Assembly: GCF_918698005.1 (NCBI RefSeq)
Contig: NZ_CAKKLJ010000004.1
Location: 186,001 to 250,000 of the forward strand
From: Microbacterium sp. Bi121
GTDB lineage: Bacteria > Actinomycetota > Actinomycetes > Actinomycetales > Microbacteriaceae
DNA length: 64,000 nt
Direction: 5' to 3'
A model generated the notes under the pieces. That model saw nothing but the letters and a program-made list of their open reading frames with translations, was not told the DNA's origin and made no database searches. Shown piece by piece: positions 10,007-20,086 of the stretch; the first letter of the stretch is position 1; each line of letters starts with the position of its first letter. The position numbers and the translations under genes are program-made.

Positions 10007-12379
10007 GACGTTGACCGAGACCGGGGTGCCCGTGAGCGCGGCCGTCGTCACGCGGCGGCGGTTGCGTCCCTGACCGGGGGCCTTCGGCTCCGGCAGAGCA
10101 TCCAGCACCGAATCGAGCAACTGCTCGGCCTCGGTCTTGGGCGCGTTCCGGTCGCCGCCGCGCTTGCGGCGAGGCTTCTTCGGACGCTCCTGCGCCGTGG
10201 GCTGCTCGGTCTCGACGACGGTCGCCACCTCGATGACGGGCTCGGTCGTCGGTGCGAGCGTGGACGCCGCGATCTGCGCAAGCGCCGTCTTGGCCCCCTC
10301 GGGGATGCCGTGCGCCACGGCGCTGTTCTGCTGCGGGCTCTGGTTCTGCTGACCGTTTCCGCCGCGCTGACGACGGTTGTTCGACTGACCGCCGCCCGAG
10401 TTCGAGCGGTGCTTGACGACCGGATCGTGGTGCACGATGACGCCGCGCCCGGCGCAGACCTCGCACGCCTCGCTGAAGGTCTCGAGAAGACCGAGGCCGA
10501 GCTTCTTGCGGGTCATCTGCACAAGACCGAGCGAGGTGACCTCGGCGACCTGGTGCTTCGTGCGGTCGCGGCTCAGGCACTCCACCAGACGGCGCAGCAC
10601 GAGGTCGCGGTTGGACTCGAGCACCATGTCGATGAAGTCGACGACGATGATGCCGCCGATGTCGCGCAGCCGCAGCTGGCGGACGATCTCCTCAGCGGCC
10701 TCGAGGTTGTTCTTGGTGACGGTCTCTTCGAGGTTTCCACCAGAACCGACGAACTTGCCGGTGTTGACGTCGACGACGGTCATCGCCTCGGTGCGGTCGA
10801 TGACGAGCGAACCGCCGGAGGGCAGCCAGACCTTGCGATCGAGAGCCTTCTCGATCTGCTCGGTGATGCGGAAGGCATCGAACGGGTCGGTGTCGTCCTC
10901 GTAGGACTCGACGCGCTCGAGCAGGTCGGGGGCGACGCTCTCGAGGTACGCACGGATCGTCCGCTGCGACTCCTCGCCCTGGATGAGCATCTTCGTGAAG
11001 TCCTCGTTGAAGACGTCGCGGACGATCTTGACCAGCAGGTCGGGCTCTGCGTGCAGAAGGGCCGGCGCCTGCTGGCTCTCGACCTGCTTCTGGATGTGTT
11101 CCCACTGGGAGGTGAGCCGCTGGACGTCGCGCGTCAGCTGGTCTTCGGTGGCGCCCTCGGCCGCCGTGCGCACGATGACGCCGCTCGACTCGGGAAGCAC
11201 CTCCTTGAGGATGCGCTTCAGTCGGGCGCGCTCGTTGTCGGGGAGCTTGCGGCTGATGCCGTTCATCGACCCGCCGGGCACGTACACGAGGTAGCGGCCG
11301 GGGAGCGAGATCTGGCTGGTGAGGCGGGCGCCCTTGTGGCCGACCGGATCCTTCGTGACCTGGACGAGCACGCGGTCGCCGGGCTTCAGCGCCAGCTCGA
11401 TGCGACGGGGCTGGTTGCCGGTCTCGACGCCGTCCCAGTCGACCTCGCCGGAGTACAGAACAGCGTTGCGGCCGCGACCGATGTCGACGAACGCCGCTTC
11501 CATGCTCGGCAACACGTTCTGCACACGGCCGAGGTAGACGTTTCCGATCAGGGAGGCGTCCTGGTTGCGAGCGACGTAGTGCTCGACCAGCACGGCATCC
11601 TCGAGGACGCCGATCTGCGTGCGGCCGTTCTTGGAGCGAACGATCATCTTGCGGTCGACGGACTCGCGCCGGGCGAGGAACTCCGCCTCGGTCACAACGG
11701 GGCGACGACGCCCTGCATCGCGACCGTCGCGGCGGCGCTGCTTCTTGGCCTCGAGACGCGTTGAGCCCTTGATCGCCTTGGGTTCGGTGATGTACTCGAC
11801 CGCGCGCTGACGCTGACGCGGTTCGTCGCGCTGCTCGTCGGAGTCGGAGCCGCGGCGGCGGCGTCCGCGACGAGCGTTCGGCGCATCGTCCTGGTCGTTG
11901 TCGCGTGAGCCGTCGCGATCGCGGTCACGTCCCGGTCGCGCCGGAAGCGGCGTGATCTCGGGGGCGTAGAAGTGCAGCTGGGTCGACACCCGGGAGACGA
12001 ACACCTCGGGGATCAGACCGAGGCCGGCGGCAGTCAGAGGCTCCGGCTCGGCCGGTTGTGCGGGCTTTGCAGGCTTCTCAGACGCCGCAGGCTTCTCAGA
12101 CGCCTCAGGCTTCTCAGACGCCTCGGGCTCGGCGGGCGCCTCGGACTCCTCGGACTGCTCGGACTGCTCGGACGCCTCGGATACCTCGGGCTTCTCAGCA
12201 TCATCCGTGTCGGGGGCGGAATCGGCCGCGCGGTCCACCTCGACCGGAGCATCGGCTCCGGCCGGGGCCTCCGACGGAGCCGTCACGTCCGACGGCGCAT
12301 CAGCGGATTCCGGTGCGACCGGAACCGCTTCATTCGCGTCGAGGGTAGGGGTGTTGTTGTCATTCGTCTCATCGGCCAT
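9968..12379 (-). CDS. rne: Ribonuclease E/G
   Basis: Endoribonuclease of rRNA maturation and mRNA decay. The 803-residue protein has the actinobacterial layout. An N-terminal acidic/Pro-rich region carries Ser-Glu-Lys-Pro-type repeats (encoded around 12050-12190). An S1-like RNA-binding part (about 255-350) and the RNase E/G core follow, with DVNTGKFVGSGGN near 538 and a Zn-link motif CEVCAGRG near 640. A basic low-complexity tail of about 100 residues ends it. Such extensions probably scaffold degradosome partners or membrane contact. The start has AGGGAG upstream. Confidence 0.95.
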   Translation of the reverse strand: MADETNDNNTPTLDANEAVPVAPESADAPSDVTAPSEAPAGADAPVEVDRAADSAPDTDDAEKPEVSEASEQSEQSEESEAPAEPEASEKPEASEKPAASEKPAKPAQPAEPEPLTAAGLGLIPEVFVSRVSTQLHFYAPEITPLPARPGRDRDRDGSRDNDQDDAPNARRGRRRRGSDSDEQRDEPRQRQRAVEYITEPKAIKGSTRLEAKKQRRRDGRDAGRRRPVVTEAEFLARRESVDRKMIVRSKNGRTQIGVLEDAVLVEHYVARNQDASLIGNVYLGRVQNVLPSMEAAFVDIGRGRNAVLYSGEVDWDGVETGNQPRRIELALKPGDRVLVQVTKDPVGHKGARLTSQISLPGRYLVYVPGGSMNGISRKLPDNERARLKRILKEVLPESSGVIVRTAAEGATEDQLTRDVQRLTSQWEHIQKQVESQQAPALLHAEPDLLVKIVRDVFNEDFTKMLIQGEESQRTIRAYLESVAPDLLERVESYEDDTDPFDAFRITEQIEKALDRKVWLPSGGSLVIDRTEAMTVVDVNTGKFVGSGGNLEETVTKNNLEAAEEIVRQLRLRDIGGIIVVDFIDMVLESNRDLVLRRLVECLSRDRTKHQVAEVTSLGLVQMTRKKLGLGLLETFSEACEVCAGRGVIVHHDPVVKHRSNSGGGQSNNRRQRGGNGQQNQSPQQNSAVAHGIPEGAKTALAQIAASTLAPTTEPVIEVATVVETEQPTAQERPKKPRRKRGGDRNAPKTEAEQLLDSVLDALPEPKAPGQGRNRRRVTTAALTGTPVSVNVSSSTVASGDTES

Positions 12380-12400
12380 CTCTGGCGTACTCCCTGCGCG

Positions 12401-12445
12401 GGCACTGAGTGCCGCGAAATCTCGTGCGGCACCCGCGGGTGCCGC
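12401..12445 (-). promoter_or_regulatory. Tandem dyads in the rne 5' untranslated region
   Basis: Two inverted repeats lie 22-66 nt upstream of the rne start. One is a perfect 20-bp palindrome, GCGGCACCCGCGGGTGCCGC (12426-12445). The other is GGCAC-TGA-GTGCC (12401-12413). They share the GGCAC/GTGCC core, so they could form two hairpins or one alternative long pairing. RNase E autoregulates through its leader in E. coli; an equivalent role here is inference. Confidence 0.5.
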
Positions 12446-12657
12446 GAACTCAATCGGTCTGCGACCGGCTCATGGCTCTGATCGCGAGGGGCATTGGGCC
12501 CCGAAGTCTGCGTCGATGCGTTCCGCGGTCTGGCCGCGTAGTGCATCACACGCCATTATCGCACCATGTGGGCGAGTTCGTGGCATCCGGCGCACTCGTG
12601 GCCTTTTGACGAGCCCGCTCACGCCACATCCATAGCGGACGCTGAGATAATCCGGAT

Positions 12658-13269
12658 ATGAGCGAGCAGCGCACCCGCCCCGTCTTCTACGCCGTCTGGC
12701 TGATCATCGCCGGCGTCGTCGGCTGGTGGGCGGCGTTCCAGCTCACTCTGGAGAAGTTCGTGCTGCTGGGCGACCCCGATGCGTCGCTCAGCTGCGACCT
12801 CAGCGCATTCATCCAGTGCGGGACGAACCTCAACTCGTGGCAGGGCTCGGCGTTCGGATTCCCGAACCCCATCATCGGACTCACCGGCTGGATGGCGCCG
12901 ATCGTGGTGGGAGTCGCTGTGCTCGCCGGCGCGCGCTTCCCCCGCTGGTTCTGGGCGGCTTTCGGCGCCGGCATCCTCTTCGCGTTCGGCTTCGTGTGCT
13001 GGCTGATCGGACAGAGCATCTACGACCTGATCGTGCTGTGCCCGTGGTGCATGGTGACCTGGGCCGTCACGATCCCCACCTTCTTCGCGACCGTGGTGCA
13101 TCTGTTCCGGAACGGGACGTTCAGCAGCTCCGAGAAAGTCCAGGCACGCGCCGGGAGCCTGATGGCCTGGGTGCCGCTGGCGACGATCATCGCCTACGCG
13201 ATCATCGTGCTGATGGCCCAGCTCAAGGGCATCGACTTCCTCGGCGAGATGGCTCGGATCCTCTTCTGA
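12658..13269 (+). CDS. Vitamin K epoxide reductase (VKOR) family protein
   Basis: Integral membrane thiol oxidoreductase that reoxidises DsbA-like proteins using menaquinone in actinobacteria. The 203 residues contain four to five hydrophobic segments, the loop Cys pair region around SCDLSAFIQCGTN and the active-site CxxC in VLCPWCMVTW. The start fits GATAAT, 6 nt, ATG, which indicates a leaderless mRNA; no Shine-Dalgarno sequence is visible. It is transcribed divergently from rne and ends at a strong shared terminator facing ndk. The disulfide partner is not in the window. Confidence 0.92.
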   Translation: MSEQRTRPVFYAVWLIIAGVVGWWAAFQLTLEKFVLLGDPDASLSCDLSAFIQCGTNLNSWQGSAFGFPNPIIGLTGWMAPIVVGVAVLAGARFPRWFWAAFGAGILFAFGFVCWLIGQSIYDLIVLCPWCMVTWAVTIPTFFATVVHLFRNGTFSSSEKVQARAGSLMAWVPLATIIAYAIIVLMAQLKGIDFLGEMARILF

Positions 13270-13275
13270 AGACGA

Positions 13276-13313
13276 CGAAACCCGCCGGCCTCGACAAGGA
13301 CCGGCGGGTTTCG
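13276..13313. terminator. Bidirectional terminator between VKOR gene and ndk
   Basis: Inverted repeat with arms CGAAACCCGCCGG and CCGGCGGGTTTCG around a loop of about 12 nt. The outer A-run and T-run let it act on both strands, and it sits exactly between two convergent genes. Confidence 0.85.
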
Positions 13314-13323
13314 CATGTCTGGG

Positions 13324-13740
13324 TCAGGAGAACCAGATACCCAGTTCCCGTGCGGCGGACTCGGGGCTGTCCGAGCCGTGCACGAGGTTCTGCTGGACGG
13401 CGAGGCCCCAGTCGCGACCGAGGTCGCCGCGGATCGTTCCGGGGGCGGCCGTGGTCGGGTCCGTGGTCCCGGCGAGCGAGCGGAAGCCCTCGATGACGCG
13501 GTTGCCGGCGAGGCGGATCGCCACGGACGGACCGGACATCATGAACTCGAGCAGCGGCTCGTAGAACGGCTTGCCCTCGTGCTCGGCGTAGTGAGCCGCG
13601 AGGCGGTCGCGATCGGGCTCGACGAGGCGGATGTCGACGAGCGCGTATCCCTTCGCCTCGATGCGGGCGAGGATGCTGCCGGTCAGGCCGCGGGCGACGC
13701 CGTCGGGCTTGACGAGGACGAGGGTTTCTTCGGTGGCCAT
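13324..13740 (-). CDS. ndk: Nucleoside diphosphate kinase
   Basis: Balances NTP and dNTP pools by phosphate transfer through a histidine intermediate. The motifs TLVLVKPDGVARGL and NLVHGSDSPESA (active-site His before GSDS) are clear. The ATG at 13740 gives 138 residues, the family length. An in-frame extension to 13836 carries no NDK sequence and was dropped. It is the last gene of the ileS-folC-DUF4233-ndk operon, 1 bp after the preceding stop. Confidence 0.97.
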   Translation of the reverse strand: MATEETLVLVKPDGVARGLTGSILARIEAKGYALVDIRLVEPDRDRLAAHYAEHEGKPFYEPLLEFMMSGPSVAIRLAGNRVIEGFRSLAGTTDPTTAAPGTIRGDLGRDWGLAVQQNLVHGSDSPESAARELGIWFS

Positions 13741-13741
13741 G

Positions 13742-14167
13742 TCAGTCGCTCTCTGTGTGTGGATCGGTGGCTGGGCCGTGCGGATTCGCATCGGATGGAC
13801 GTCGTGCATCCACCCGGGCCCCCACGATCGTCGCATACGCCCACATGCCTCCGAAAACCAGCACGACGAGCAGAATGGCCGGAACGAAGATCGCGGACAG
13901 TGCGACGATCGCCTGCAGCACCCACCCGGCCGGGATCGCCCATGGCTTTGTGATGAGGCCGGCGAGCGCGATCATGGCGACCGCGACGATCAGGCCGCCG
14001 ATGATCGCCCACCACTGCGGGATGTCCTCCGGAAGGGACTTCAGGCCGAAGATCGTGAGCCCGGCGAGAACGACGACGATCGCCTCGAAGCCGAGGACGA
14101 TGGGCGCGAGCTTCTGCACGAGCGTCCGAGGGGCACGGGCGTGACGGGCCGCGGATGCTTCGCTCAT
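13742..14167 (-). CDS. DUF4233 membrane protein
   Basis: Small membrane protein of 141 residues with about four hydrophobic segments (for example VLGFEAIVVVLAGLTIFGL and WWAIIGGLIVAVAMIALAGLI) and a hydrophilic C-terminal tail. It matches the DUF4233 family found between folC and ndk in actinobacteria. The ATG at 14167 overlaps the folC stop (ATGA), so it was preferred over an upstream ATG at 14176. Function unknown. The conserved position suggests a link to folate or nucleotide metabolism or simply shared transcription. Confidence 0.85.
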   Translation of the reverse strand: MSEASAARHARAPRTLVQKLAPIVLGFEAIVVVLAGLTIFGLKSLPEDIPQWWAIIGGLIVAVAMIALAGLITKPWAIPAGWVLQAIVALSAIFVPAILLVVLVFGGMWAYATIVGARVDARRPSDANPHGPATDPHTESD

Positions 14168-15516
14168 GCGCGCCACCCCGACTTCCAGTCCTCCTCCTCG
14201 GACAGCGCGATCGCCTCACCGGCGAGCACGACGGAGCCCGCTATCACGACCGCGCGCCGATCGGACGATGCCGCCCACTCGCGAGCGGCATCCGCGGCAT
14301 CCGCGAGCGACGGGTGGACGGTCGCACGGAAGCCGGCGTTCTCGACGAGATCGGCGATGGCGTCGGCGTCGTTCGCACGGTCGGACTCGGGCGCCGTCGC
14401 GAACACGTGGGCCGCGGCCGGCGCGAGCTGAGCGATGATGCCGGCGGCATCCTTGTCGGCGAGGATGCCGAGCACGAGACCCCACTCGTCGAAATCGAAG
14501 CTGTCGTCGAGCGACTGCGCGAGCGCCCTGGCCCCATGCGGATTGTGGGCGGCGTCGACCACGACGGTCGGTGCGATGCCGAGCAGCTGCAGCCGCCCGG
14601 GGGACGTCGCGCCCTGGAGTCCGTCCGTGACGATGTCGTCGGCGATGCGCTGCGAGCCGGCGCCGATGAGCGACTCGACCGCGGCGACCGCCAGTGCGGC
14701 GTTGTGACCCTGGTGAGCGCCGTACAGCGGCAGGTACTCCTCGACGTAGTTGCCGGCGAGCCCGCGGATCGTCAGCAGCTGCCCTCCGACGGCGAGCTTC
14801 TGCTCGGCGAGGCCGAACTCGTCGCCCTCGAATGCGATCGTCGCGTTCTTCGAGCTCGCGACGCGGCGCAGCACCTCGGCTGCCTCGACCGGCTGCTGAG
14901 CGGAGACGACAGCGGCACCCTCCTTGATGATGCCGGCCTTCACCTCGGCGATCTTCTCGATCGTGTCGCCCAGACGATCGGCGTGGTCGATCGCGATCGG
15001 GGCGAACACGGCTACGTCACCGTCGGCCGTGTTCGTGGAGTCCCACGCACCGCCCATGCCCACTTCGAGCACGAGGACGTCGACCGGAGCATCCGATGCC
15101 GCGACGAACGCGAGCACCGTGAGCAGTTCGAAGAACGTCAGCGGTGCGTCGCCCGTCTTCTCGAGCTCGGCATCCACGATCCCGACGAACGGCTCGATCT
15201 CGTCCCACGCGTCGGCGATCGCGGCATCCGCGATGGGCTCGCCGTCGATCATGATCCGCTCGGTGAAGCGCTCGAGATGCGGGCTGGTGAACAGGCCGGT
15301 GCGCAGCCCGTGCGCGCGCAGCAGGCTCTCGACGATACGGGCCGTCGAGGTCTTGCCGTTCGTGCCGGTGATGTGGACGACGCGGTACGTCTTCTGCGGG
15401 TCGTCGAGCAGCTCGAGGATGCGGGCGGTGCGCTCCTTCCGAGGCTGCACCCACCGCTCCCCTGCCCGCTCGAGCAGGTTCTCGTAGACGGCATCCGCGC
15501 GGTCGCGGTCAGACAT
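14164..15516 (-). CDS. folC: Folylpolyglutamate synthase / dihydrofolate synthase
   Basis: Adds glutamate to folates, and in most bacteria also makes dihydrofolate. The Mur-ligase-type P-loop [18 protein letters not shown] and the central [16 protein letters not shown] are present. The length of 450 residues is normal. It overlaps ileS by 8 bp upstream and the DUF4233 gene by 4 bp downstream, so expression is probably tied to the isoleucine-responsive ileS leader. Confidence 0.95.
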   Translation of the reverse strand: MSDRDRADAVYENLLERAGERWVQPRKERTARILELLDDPQKTYRVVHITGTNGKTSTARIVESLLRAHGLRTGLFTSPHLERFTERIMIDGEPIADAAIADAWDEIEPFVGIVDAELEKTGDAPLTFFELLTVLAFVAASDAPVDVLVLEVGMGGAWDSTNTADGDVAVFAPIAIDHADRLGDTIEKIAEVKAGIIKEGAAVVSAQQPVEAAEVLRRVASSKNATIAFEGDEFGLAEQKLAVGGQLLTIRGLAGNYVEEYLPLYGAHQGHNAALAVAAVESLIGAGSQRIADDIVTDGLQGATSPGRLQLLGIAPTVVVDAAHNPHGARALAQSLDDSFDFDEWGLVLGILADKDAAGIIAQLAPAAAHVFATAPESDRANDADAIADLVENAGFRATVHPSLADAADAAREWAASSDRRAVVIAGSVVLAGEAIALSEEEDWKSGWRA

Positions 15517-18500
15517 TGCTCACTCCTTCGAGGTTGGAGTCGATCGTGACGATGATCGGGGCCTTGTCAGAGCCGAGCGCGGTGGCGCCGGTGCGGAACA
15601 CTCCGTCGTCGGGGCTCGTGACGTCCTTCACGAGGTCGTCCATCTCGTCCGTCGCCTGCACGGCGAACGCCACCGCCAGGGTCTCCCCCGCGATGAGCTC
15701 GGCGTGGGCCTGCAGCGCCTCGGCGTTCTCCGTCGAGACGTTCAGTGCGAGCACGATGCGATCGCTCACGTCGAGTCCGGCGTTCTTGCGCGCCTCCTGC
15801 ACCACGCGGATCGCATCTCGCGCCATGCCCTCGGCCTCGAGCTCCGGCGTCGTCTGCGTGTCCAGCAGCACGAACCCGCCACCGGGCACGACAGCAAGAG
15901 CCTCGCCTTCTGGGCGCCCGGCGGTCTCGAGCACGAGGTCGTACTCCTGCGGCTCGAGGGCGATGCCGTCGACGACGACCACGCCGTTCTGTTCCTCCCA
16001 GACGCCGGCGCGAGCGCCGGCGATCACGTGCTGCACCTGCTTGCCGAGGCGCGGACCTGCCGCGCGGGCGTTGACGCTGAGACGGTGGCTGATGCCGTAC
16101 TCCGCCGCCGTCGTGTCTGTGAGCTGCGCGAGCTCGACCGACTTCACGTTGAGCTCGTCGCGCAGGATGTCCTCGAACTGGCCGAGCTGGTCGGCCACGG
16201 GCGAGACGACCGTGAAGCGCGCGAGCGGCAGGCGCACGCGCAGCTTCTCCTTCTTGCGCAGCGCGTTGCCGACACTGGAGAGCTCGCGGACGGCATCCAT
16301 CGCATCGCGGATGTCGTCCGCCGCAGGAAACGCATCGGCATCCGGCCAGTCGGTCAGGTGCACGCTGCGTCCACCTGTCAGGCCCTGCCAGATGCGCTCG
16401 CTGACCAGCGGCACGAGGGGCGCTGCCACGCGGGTCAGCGTCTCGAGCACCGTGTAGAGCGTGTCGAAGGCGTCTGTGCCGCCTTCTGCGCCCACCCAGA
16501 AGCGGTCACGCGAGCGACGGATGTACCAGTTCGTCAGCACCTCGGCGAAGTCGCGCAGGCGAGCGGCCGCCGTCGTGGAATCGAGGCCCTCGAGGTCGGA
16601 TGCCACGTCCCGCACGAGCTCGCCGAGGCGGGACAGGATGTACCGGTCGAGCACGTCCGTGGAGTCGGTGCGCCAGGTCGCCTCGTACCCACCTTCGCCG
16701 GACGCGTTCGCGTACGTGGCGAAGAAGTACCAGGAGCTCCACAGCGGCAGCAGGAACTCGCGCACGCCCGCTCGGATGCCCTCTTCCGTGACGGCGAGGT
16801 TTCCGCCGCGGAGCACCGAGCTCGACATGAGGAACCAGCGCATGGCGTCAGAGCCGTCGCGGTCGAAGACCTCGGAGACATCGGGGTAGTTGCGCAGCGA
16901 CTTCGACATCTTGTAGCCATCGTTGCCGAGCACGATGCCGTGGCAGCTGACACCCGTGAACGCCGGGCGGTCGAACAGCGCGGTCGAGAGCACGTGCATG
17001 ACGTAGAACCAGCCGCGGGTCTGGCCGATGTACTCGACGATGAAGTCCGCCGGCGAGTGCGAGTCGAACCACTCCTGGTTCTCGAACGGGTAGTGCACCT
17101 GCGCGTACGGCATCGAGCCGGAGTCGAACCACACATCGAAGACGTCCTCGATGCGGCGCATCGTGCTCTGGCCCGTGGGGTCGTCCGGGTTCGGCCGAGT
17201 CAGATCGTCGATGTACGGACGGTGCAGGTCGATCTCGCCCTCGGGATTCCGCGGCAGCGTGCCGAAGTCGCGCTCGAGGTCCTCCAGCGAGCCGTAGGCG
17301 TCGACGCGCGGGTACTCGGGGTCGTCGCTCTTCCAGATCGGGATCGGTGAGCCCCAGTAGCGATTGCGGCTGATCGACCAGTCGCGGGCGCCCTCGAGCC
17401 ACCTGCCGAACTGACCCTCCTTGACGTTCTCCGGCACCCAGGTGATCTGCTCGTTGTTCGCGAGCATCTTGTCCTTGATGTCGGTGACGCGGATGAACCA
17501 GCTCGACACGGCCTTGTAGATCAGAGGGTTCCGGCAGCGCCAGCAGTGCGGGTACGAGTGCACGTAGCTCTGCTCGCGCAGCATCCGCCCGTTCTCCTTG
17601 AGGAGGCGGATGAGCGGACGGTTCGCGTCCATCCACAGCTGGCCGGCGACGTCCGTGACGCTGGAGAGGAACTTGCCGCCGTCGTCGAGCGAGAGGATCG
17701 TCGGGATGCCGGCCGCGTTCGTGACGCGCTGGTCGTCCTCACCGTAGGCCGGAGCCTGGTGGACGATCCCGGTGCCGTCGGTGGTCGTGACGTAGTCGTC
17801 GACGAGGATGCGCCAGGCGTTCTCGGTGCCCCACGTCTCGGCGTCGGCGTAGTAGTCGAAGAGGCGGTCGTAGGTGACGTCCTCGAGGTCGGCTCCGCGG
17901 TGGGATGCCGAGACCGCGGCGAGCGCGTCGTCAGCCGACTCGTAACCGAGGTCCTTGGCGTAGCCGCCGACGAGGTCACGAGCGATCAGGTACCGATGCG
18001 CGTCGCTTTCAGCGACATCATCGCCGGGGATGATGTCGGCGGCGCCGTTCGGGCCGGCGGGGATCACGACGTATTGGATGTCGGGGCCTACGACGAGGGC
18101 GAGGTTGGTCGGGAGGGTCCACGGCGTGGTCGTCCAGGCCAGAGCCCGCACCGCGGTGAGGCCGAGAGTCTCTGCCTTCACGCCGGTGAGGGGGAAGGTG
18201 ACGGTGACGGACGGGTCCTGCCGGTCCTGGTAGACGTCGTCGTCCATGCGCAGCTCATGGGCGGAGAGCGGGGTCTCATCGCGCCAGCAGTACGGCAGCA
18301 CCCGGTATCCCTCATACGCGAGGCCCTTGTCGTAGAGGGTCTTGAATGCCCAGAGGACGCTCTCCATGTAGCCGAGGTCGAGTGTCTTGTAGCCGCGGTC
18401 GAAGTCCACCCAGCGCGCCTGGCGGGTGACGTAGTCCTTCCAGTCCTCGGTGTACGCGAGGACGGAGTCACGGGCCTTGCCGTTGAAGACGTCGATGCCC

Positions 18501-18853
18501 ATGTCTTCGATCTCGCTCTTCTCGGTGATGCCGAGCTGCTTCATCGCCTCGAGCTCTGCCGGGAGGCCGTGCGTGTCCCACCCGAAGACGCGATCGACCT
18601 TCTTGCCGCGCATGGTCTGGAAGCGCGGGAACAGGTCCTTGGCGTACCCGGTGAGCAGGTGGCCGTAATGCGGCAGACCGTTGGCGAACGGAGGGCCGTC
18701 ATAGAAGACCCACTCGTCTGCACCGTCGCGCTGCGCGATGGATGCCCGGAAGGTATCGTCGCTCTTCCAGAAGTCGAGGACCTCGCGCTCGATCTCGGGG
18801 AAGCGCGGGGAGGCTGCTGGGCCGAAGGCGGAGGTGTTGCGGGGGTAGGTCAT
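15509..18853 (-). CDS. ileS: Isoleucyl-tRNA synthetase
   Basis: Class I synthetase of 1114 residues. It carries the HIGH-type motif [10 protein letters not shown] near the N terminus, the CP1 editing region, KMSKSLRN for ATP binding and an anticodon-binding C-terminal part. This length and architecture match the long eukaryote-like IleRS type found in many actinobacteria, which is often less sensitive to mupirocin; that property is family knowledge only. It is preceded by an isoleucine T-box leader and heads the folC-DUF4233-ndk operon. Confidence 0.97.
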   Translation of the reverse strand: MTYPRNTSAFGPAASPRFPEIEREVLDFWKSDDTFRASIAQRDGADEWVFYDGPPFANGLPHYGHLLTGYAKDLFPRFQTMRGKKVDRVFGWDTHGLPAELEAMKQLGITEKSEIEDMGIDVFNGKARDSVLAYTEDWKDYVTRQARWVDFDRGYKTLDLGYMESVLWAFKTLYDKGLAYEGYRVLPYCWRDETPLSAHELRMDDDVYQDRQDPSVTVTFPLTGVKAETLGLTAVRALAWTTTPWTLPTNLALVVGPDIQYVVIPAGPNGAADIIPGDDVAESDAHRYLIARDLVGGYAKDLGYESADDALAAVSASHRGADLEDVTYDRLFDYYADAETWGTENAWRILVDDYVTTTDGTGIVHQAPAYGEDDQRVTNAAGIPTILSLDDGGKFLSSVTDVAGQLWMDANRPLIRLLKENGRMLREQSYVHSYPHCWRCRNPLIYKAVSSWFIRVTDIKDKMLANNEQITWVPENVKEGQFGRWLEGARDWSISRNRYWGSPIPIWKSDDPEYPRVDAYGSLEDLERDFGTLPRNPEGEIDLHRPYIDDLTRPNPDDPTGQSTMRRIEDVFDVWFDSGSMPYAQVHYPFENQEWFDSHSPADFIVEYIGQTRGWFYVMHVLSTALFDRPAFTGVSCHGIVLGNDGYKMSKSLRNYPDVSEVFDRDGSDAMRWFLMSSSVLRGGNLAVTEEGIRAGVREFLLPLWSSWYFFATYANASGEGGYEATWRTDSTDVLDRYILSRLGELVRDVASDLEGLDSTTAAARLRDFAEVLTNWYIRRSRDRFWVGAEGGTDAFDTLYTVLETLTRVAAPLVPLVSERIWQGLTGGRSVHLTDWPDADAFPAADDIRDAMDAVRELSSVGNALRKKEKLRVRLPLARFTVVSPVADQLGQFEDILRDELNVKSVELAQLTDTTAAEYGISHRLSVNARAAGPRLGKQVQHVIAGARAGVWEEQNGVVVVDGIALEPQEYDLVLETAGRPEGEALAVVPGGGFVLLDTQTTPELEAEGMARDAIRVVQEARKNAGLDVSDRIVLALNVSTENAEALQAHAELIAGETLAVAFAVQATDEMDDLVKDVTSPDDGVFRTGATALGSDKAPIIVTIDSNLEGVSNV

Positions 18854-18902
18854 CTATAGCTCGCAGTGTCGTGGGCGGATGCTGCTTGCAAGGACGATCC
18901 TC

Positions 18903-19072
18903 TGTTCCACAAGGACCGCGGTACCACCTCGCGTGCTGCCGACCCTTCGACATGCTCAGGGATCGACAACCACTCTCACTGCGGCGATGACGGGCCTGCC
19001 CCGCTCGGTTCTACTGGGCCTCACGGCCGTTCTTCCGAGAGCTCCCCGGTGATGGCCGGATCAAAGCTGGTG
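18903..19072 (-). ncRNA. Isoleucine T-box riboswitch upstream of ileS
   Basis: The minus strand carries the T-box consensus GGTGGTACCGCGGT (18915-18928) about 62 nt upstream of the ileS ATG. Upstream lies a Stem I-like segment with GGCCATCACCGGGGAGC, whose ATC (complement of 19051-19053) is the expected Ile specifier. Conserved-looking AGTAGAACCGAGCGGGGC follows. No terminator with a T-run is present, which fits the translational T-boxes of actinobacterial ileS genes. Uncharged tRNA-Ile would raise translation. Boundaries are approximate. Confidence 0.9.
18943..18961. repeat. CCCTTCGACATGCTCAGGG element inside the T-box linker
   Basis: A 19-bp sequence with CCCT/AGGG ends sits in the linker between Stem I and the T-box core. 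It strongly resembles the CTTCGACA-x-GCTCAGGG motif that I recall as a dispersed intergenic repeat in many actinobacterial and other genomes. No second copy was noticed in this window. Confidence 0.5.
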
Positions 19073-19077
19073 CGTCC

Positions 19078-19083
19078 ATTGTA
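19078..19083 (-). promoter_or_regulatory. Probable -10 box of the ileS leader
   Basis: TACAAT on the minus strand places a transcription start near 19071, immediately before the Stem I region of the T-box. No good -35 box is visible at 17 bp. Confidence 0.5.
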
Positions 19084-19104
19084 CGCGGCATCCTCCCGCC
19101 GGCA

Positions 19105-19176
19105 GGAACTTCGCAGAACAGCACCTATCTCGCAGATCTGCGCGGAGACTCTGCGAAGAAAGTGCATTGCTGCGAC
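19105..19176. repeat. Quadripartite palindromic repeat, copy A
   Basis: Four half-sites at offsets 0/19/41/60: TTCGCAG (19110), CTCGCAG (19129), CTGCGAA (19151) and CTGCGAC (19170). The whole is dyad-symmetric, since the outer and inner pairs share one centre. The same offsets recur in copies at 20196 and 32663. It lies between the end of the DUF559 gene and the ileS leader promoter. Confidence 0.75.
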
Positions 19177-19231
19177 GTGCTGCGCCCCTGTGAGCGCTTG
19201 CGTCACTGCGAGACCTCGCGCCAGTCATGCC

Positions 19232-20086
19232 TCACGCGCGTCGAACTGCGCGATGCAGACCCTGAGCGACCGCCCTCATGATCAGATCCTGCACCTGCGG
19301 CCACTGGAACATCATCTGCGGATAGCTGATGCGAATGACGTGGTAGCCCATGAGGCGAAGCTCGGCGTCGTGCCGGATATCCTCACTGCGCTGCGCACCG
19401 ACGTGGTGCTTGCCGTCGATCTGGAGCACAAGCCGCGCGCCCAGGAGCGCGTCGACCCGATGACCGGCGATCCATGTCTGGATGGTCAGTTGAATGCGGA
19501 GCCACCGCAGCCGAGGACGCAAGTAGGTCTCCAGACCCGCATCCGCGAACGGCTGGGCTTCGGCGAGCAAACGCCTCGCCGCCGGTCGCAGCGGCAGGTT
19601 CGCCAGGGTTTCGAGGGTGACCAGCTCCTTGTTGAGCGCGGACTCCCATGTTCCGAGCGCCTGCTCGAACGGCGCGCACTCTGCCACGATCGCCAGCACG
19701 TTCTCGATCGGGTCCACAAGAGCATCCGGATGCCGAGGAACGAGCGGCTTCGCCCAATGCACGCGCACGCTCTCCGGCTTCCCTCCCGCGCTGCCCGGTG
19801 TCGCGCCGACGTGCGCACCCGGGTTCTGCTCGCGCACCCAGATCCCGAGGCGCCGGGCCGCGGTCACGCACGAAAGCACGACACCGTGCTGCGCGGCTGA
19901 GACGAGCTGAGGCGAAGCATCCGGCGTCGCCACCCACCCCTGCCGGATCCGCGTGAGGGCTCCATCACGAAGAGCCCGTTCGATCTCGGCACGGCGATGC
20001 CCCCGGTCGTGCAGTGCGGCGACGCGTGCGACGCCGCCGAGCTCGCCGACGCATTCAGCGACTCCCTGTTCTGATCGTGGATGCAT
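19232..20086 (-). CDS. DUF559 (Vsr-like) endonuclease-domain protein with AbiEi-like N terminus
   Basis: 284 residues from the ATG at 20086, which is preceded by GGCGG. The N-terminal third (GVAECVGELGGVARVAALHDRGHRRAEI) looks like the winged-helix of AbiEi-type antitoxin or regulator proteins. The C-terminal domain has the DUF559/Vsr-like nuclease pattern: an Asp in RVDALLG, then LVLQIDGKHH, R..D..HDAELRLMGYHVIRIS. In this family the acidic residues and the downstream His/Arg/Asp lie in a PD-(D/E)XK-like fold. Substrate and role are unknown; it may be defence-, repair- or mobility-related. It is flanked on both sides by copies of the same palindromic repeat, which suggests a cassette. Confidence 0.8.
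   Translation of the reverse strand: MHPRSEQGVAECVGELGGVARVAALHDRGHRRAEIERALRDGALTRIRQGWVATPDASPQLVSAAQHGVVLSCVTAARRLGIWVREQNPGAHVGATPGSAGGKPESVRVHWAKPLVPRHPDALVDPIENVLAIVAECAPFEQALGTWESALNKELVTLETLANLPLRPAARRLLAEAQPFADAGLETYLRPRLRWLRIQLTIQTWIAGHRVDALLGARLVLQIDGKHHVGAQRSEDIRHDAELRLMGYHVIRISYPQMMFQWPQVQDLIMRAVAQGLHRAVRRA

Noticed and set aside
12050..12190. Repeated CTTCTCAGACGCCTC-type DNA as an intergenic repeat
   Set aside because: It encodes the Ser/Glu/Lys/Pro repeats of the RNase E N terminus.
15704..17350. Long plus-strand open frame opposite ileS
   Set aside because: Antisense to conserved ileS motifs; no start context or domain.
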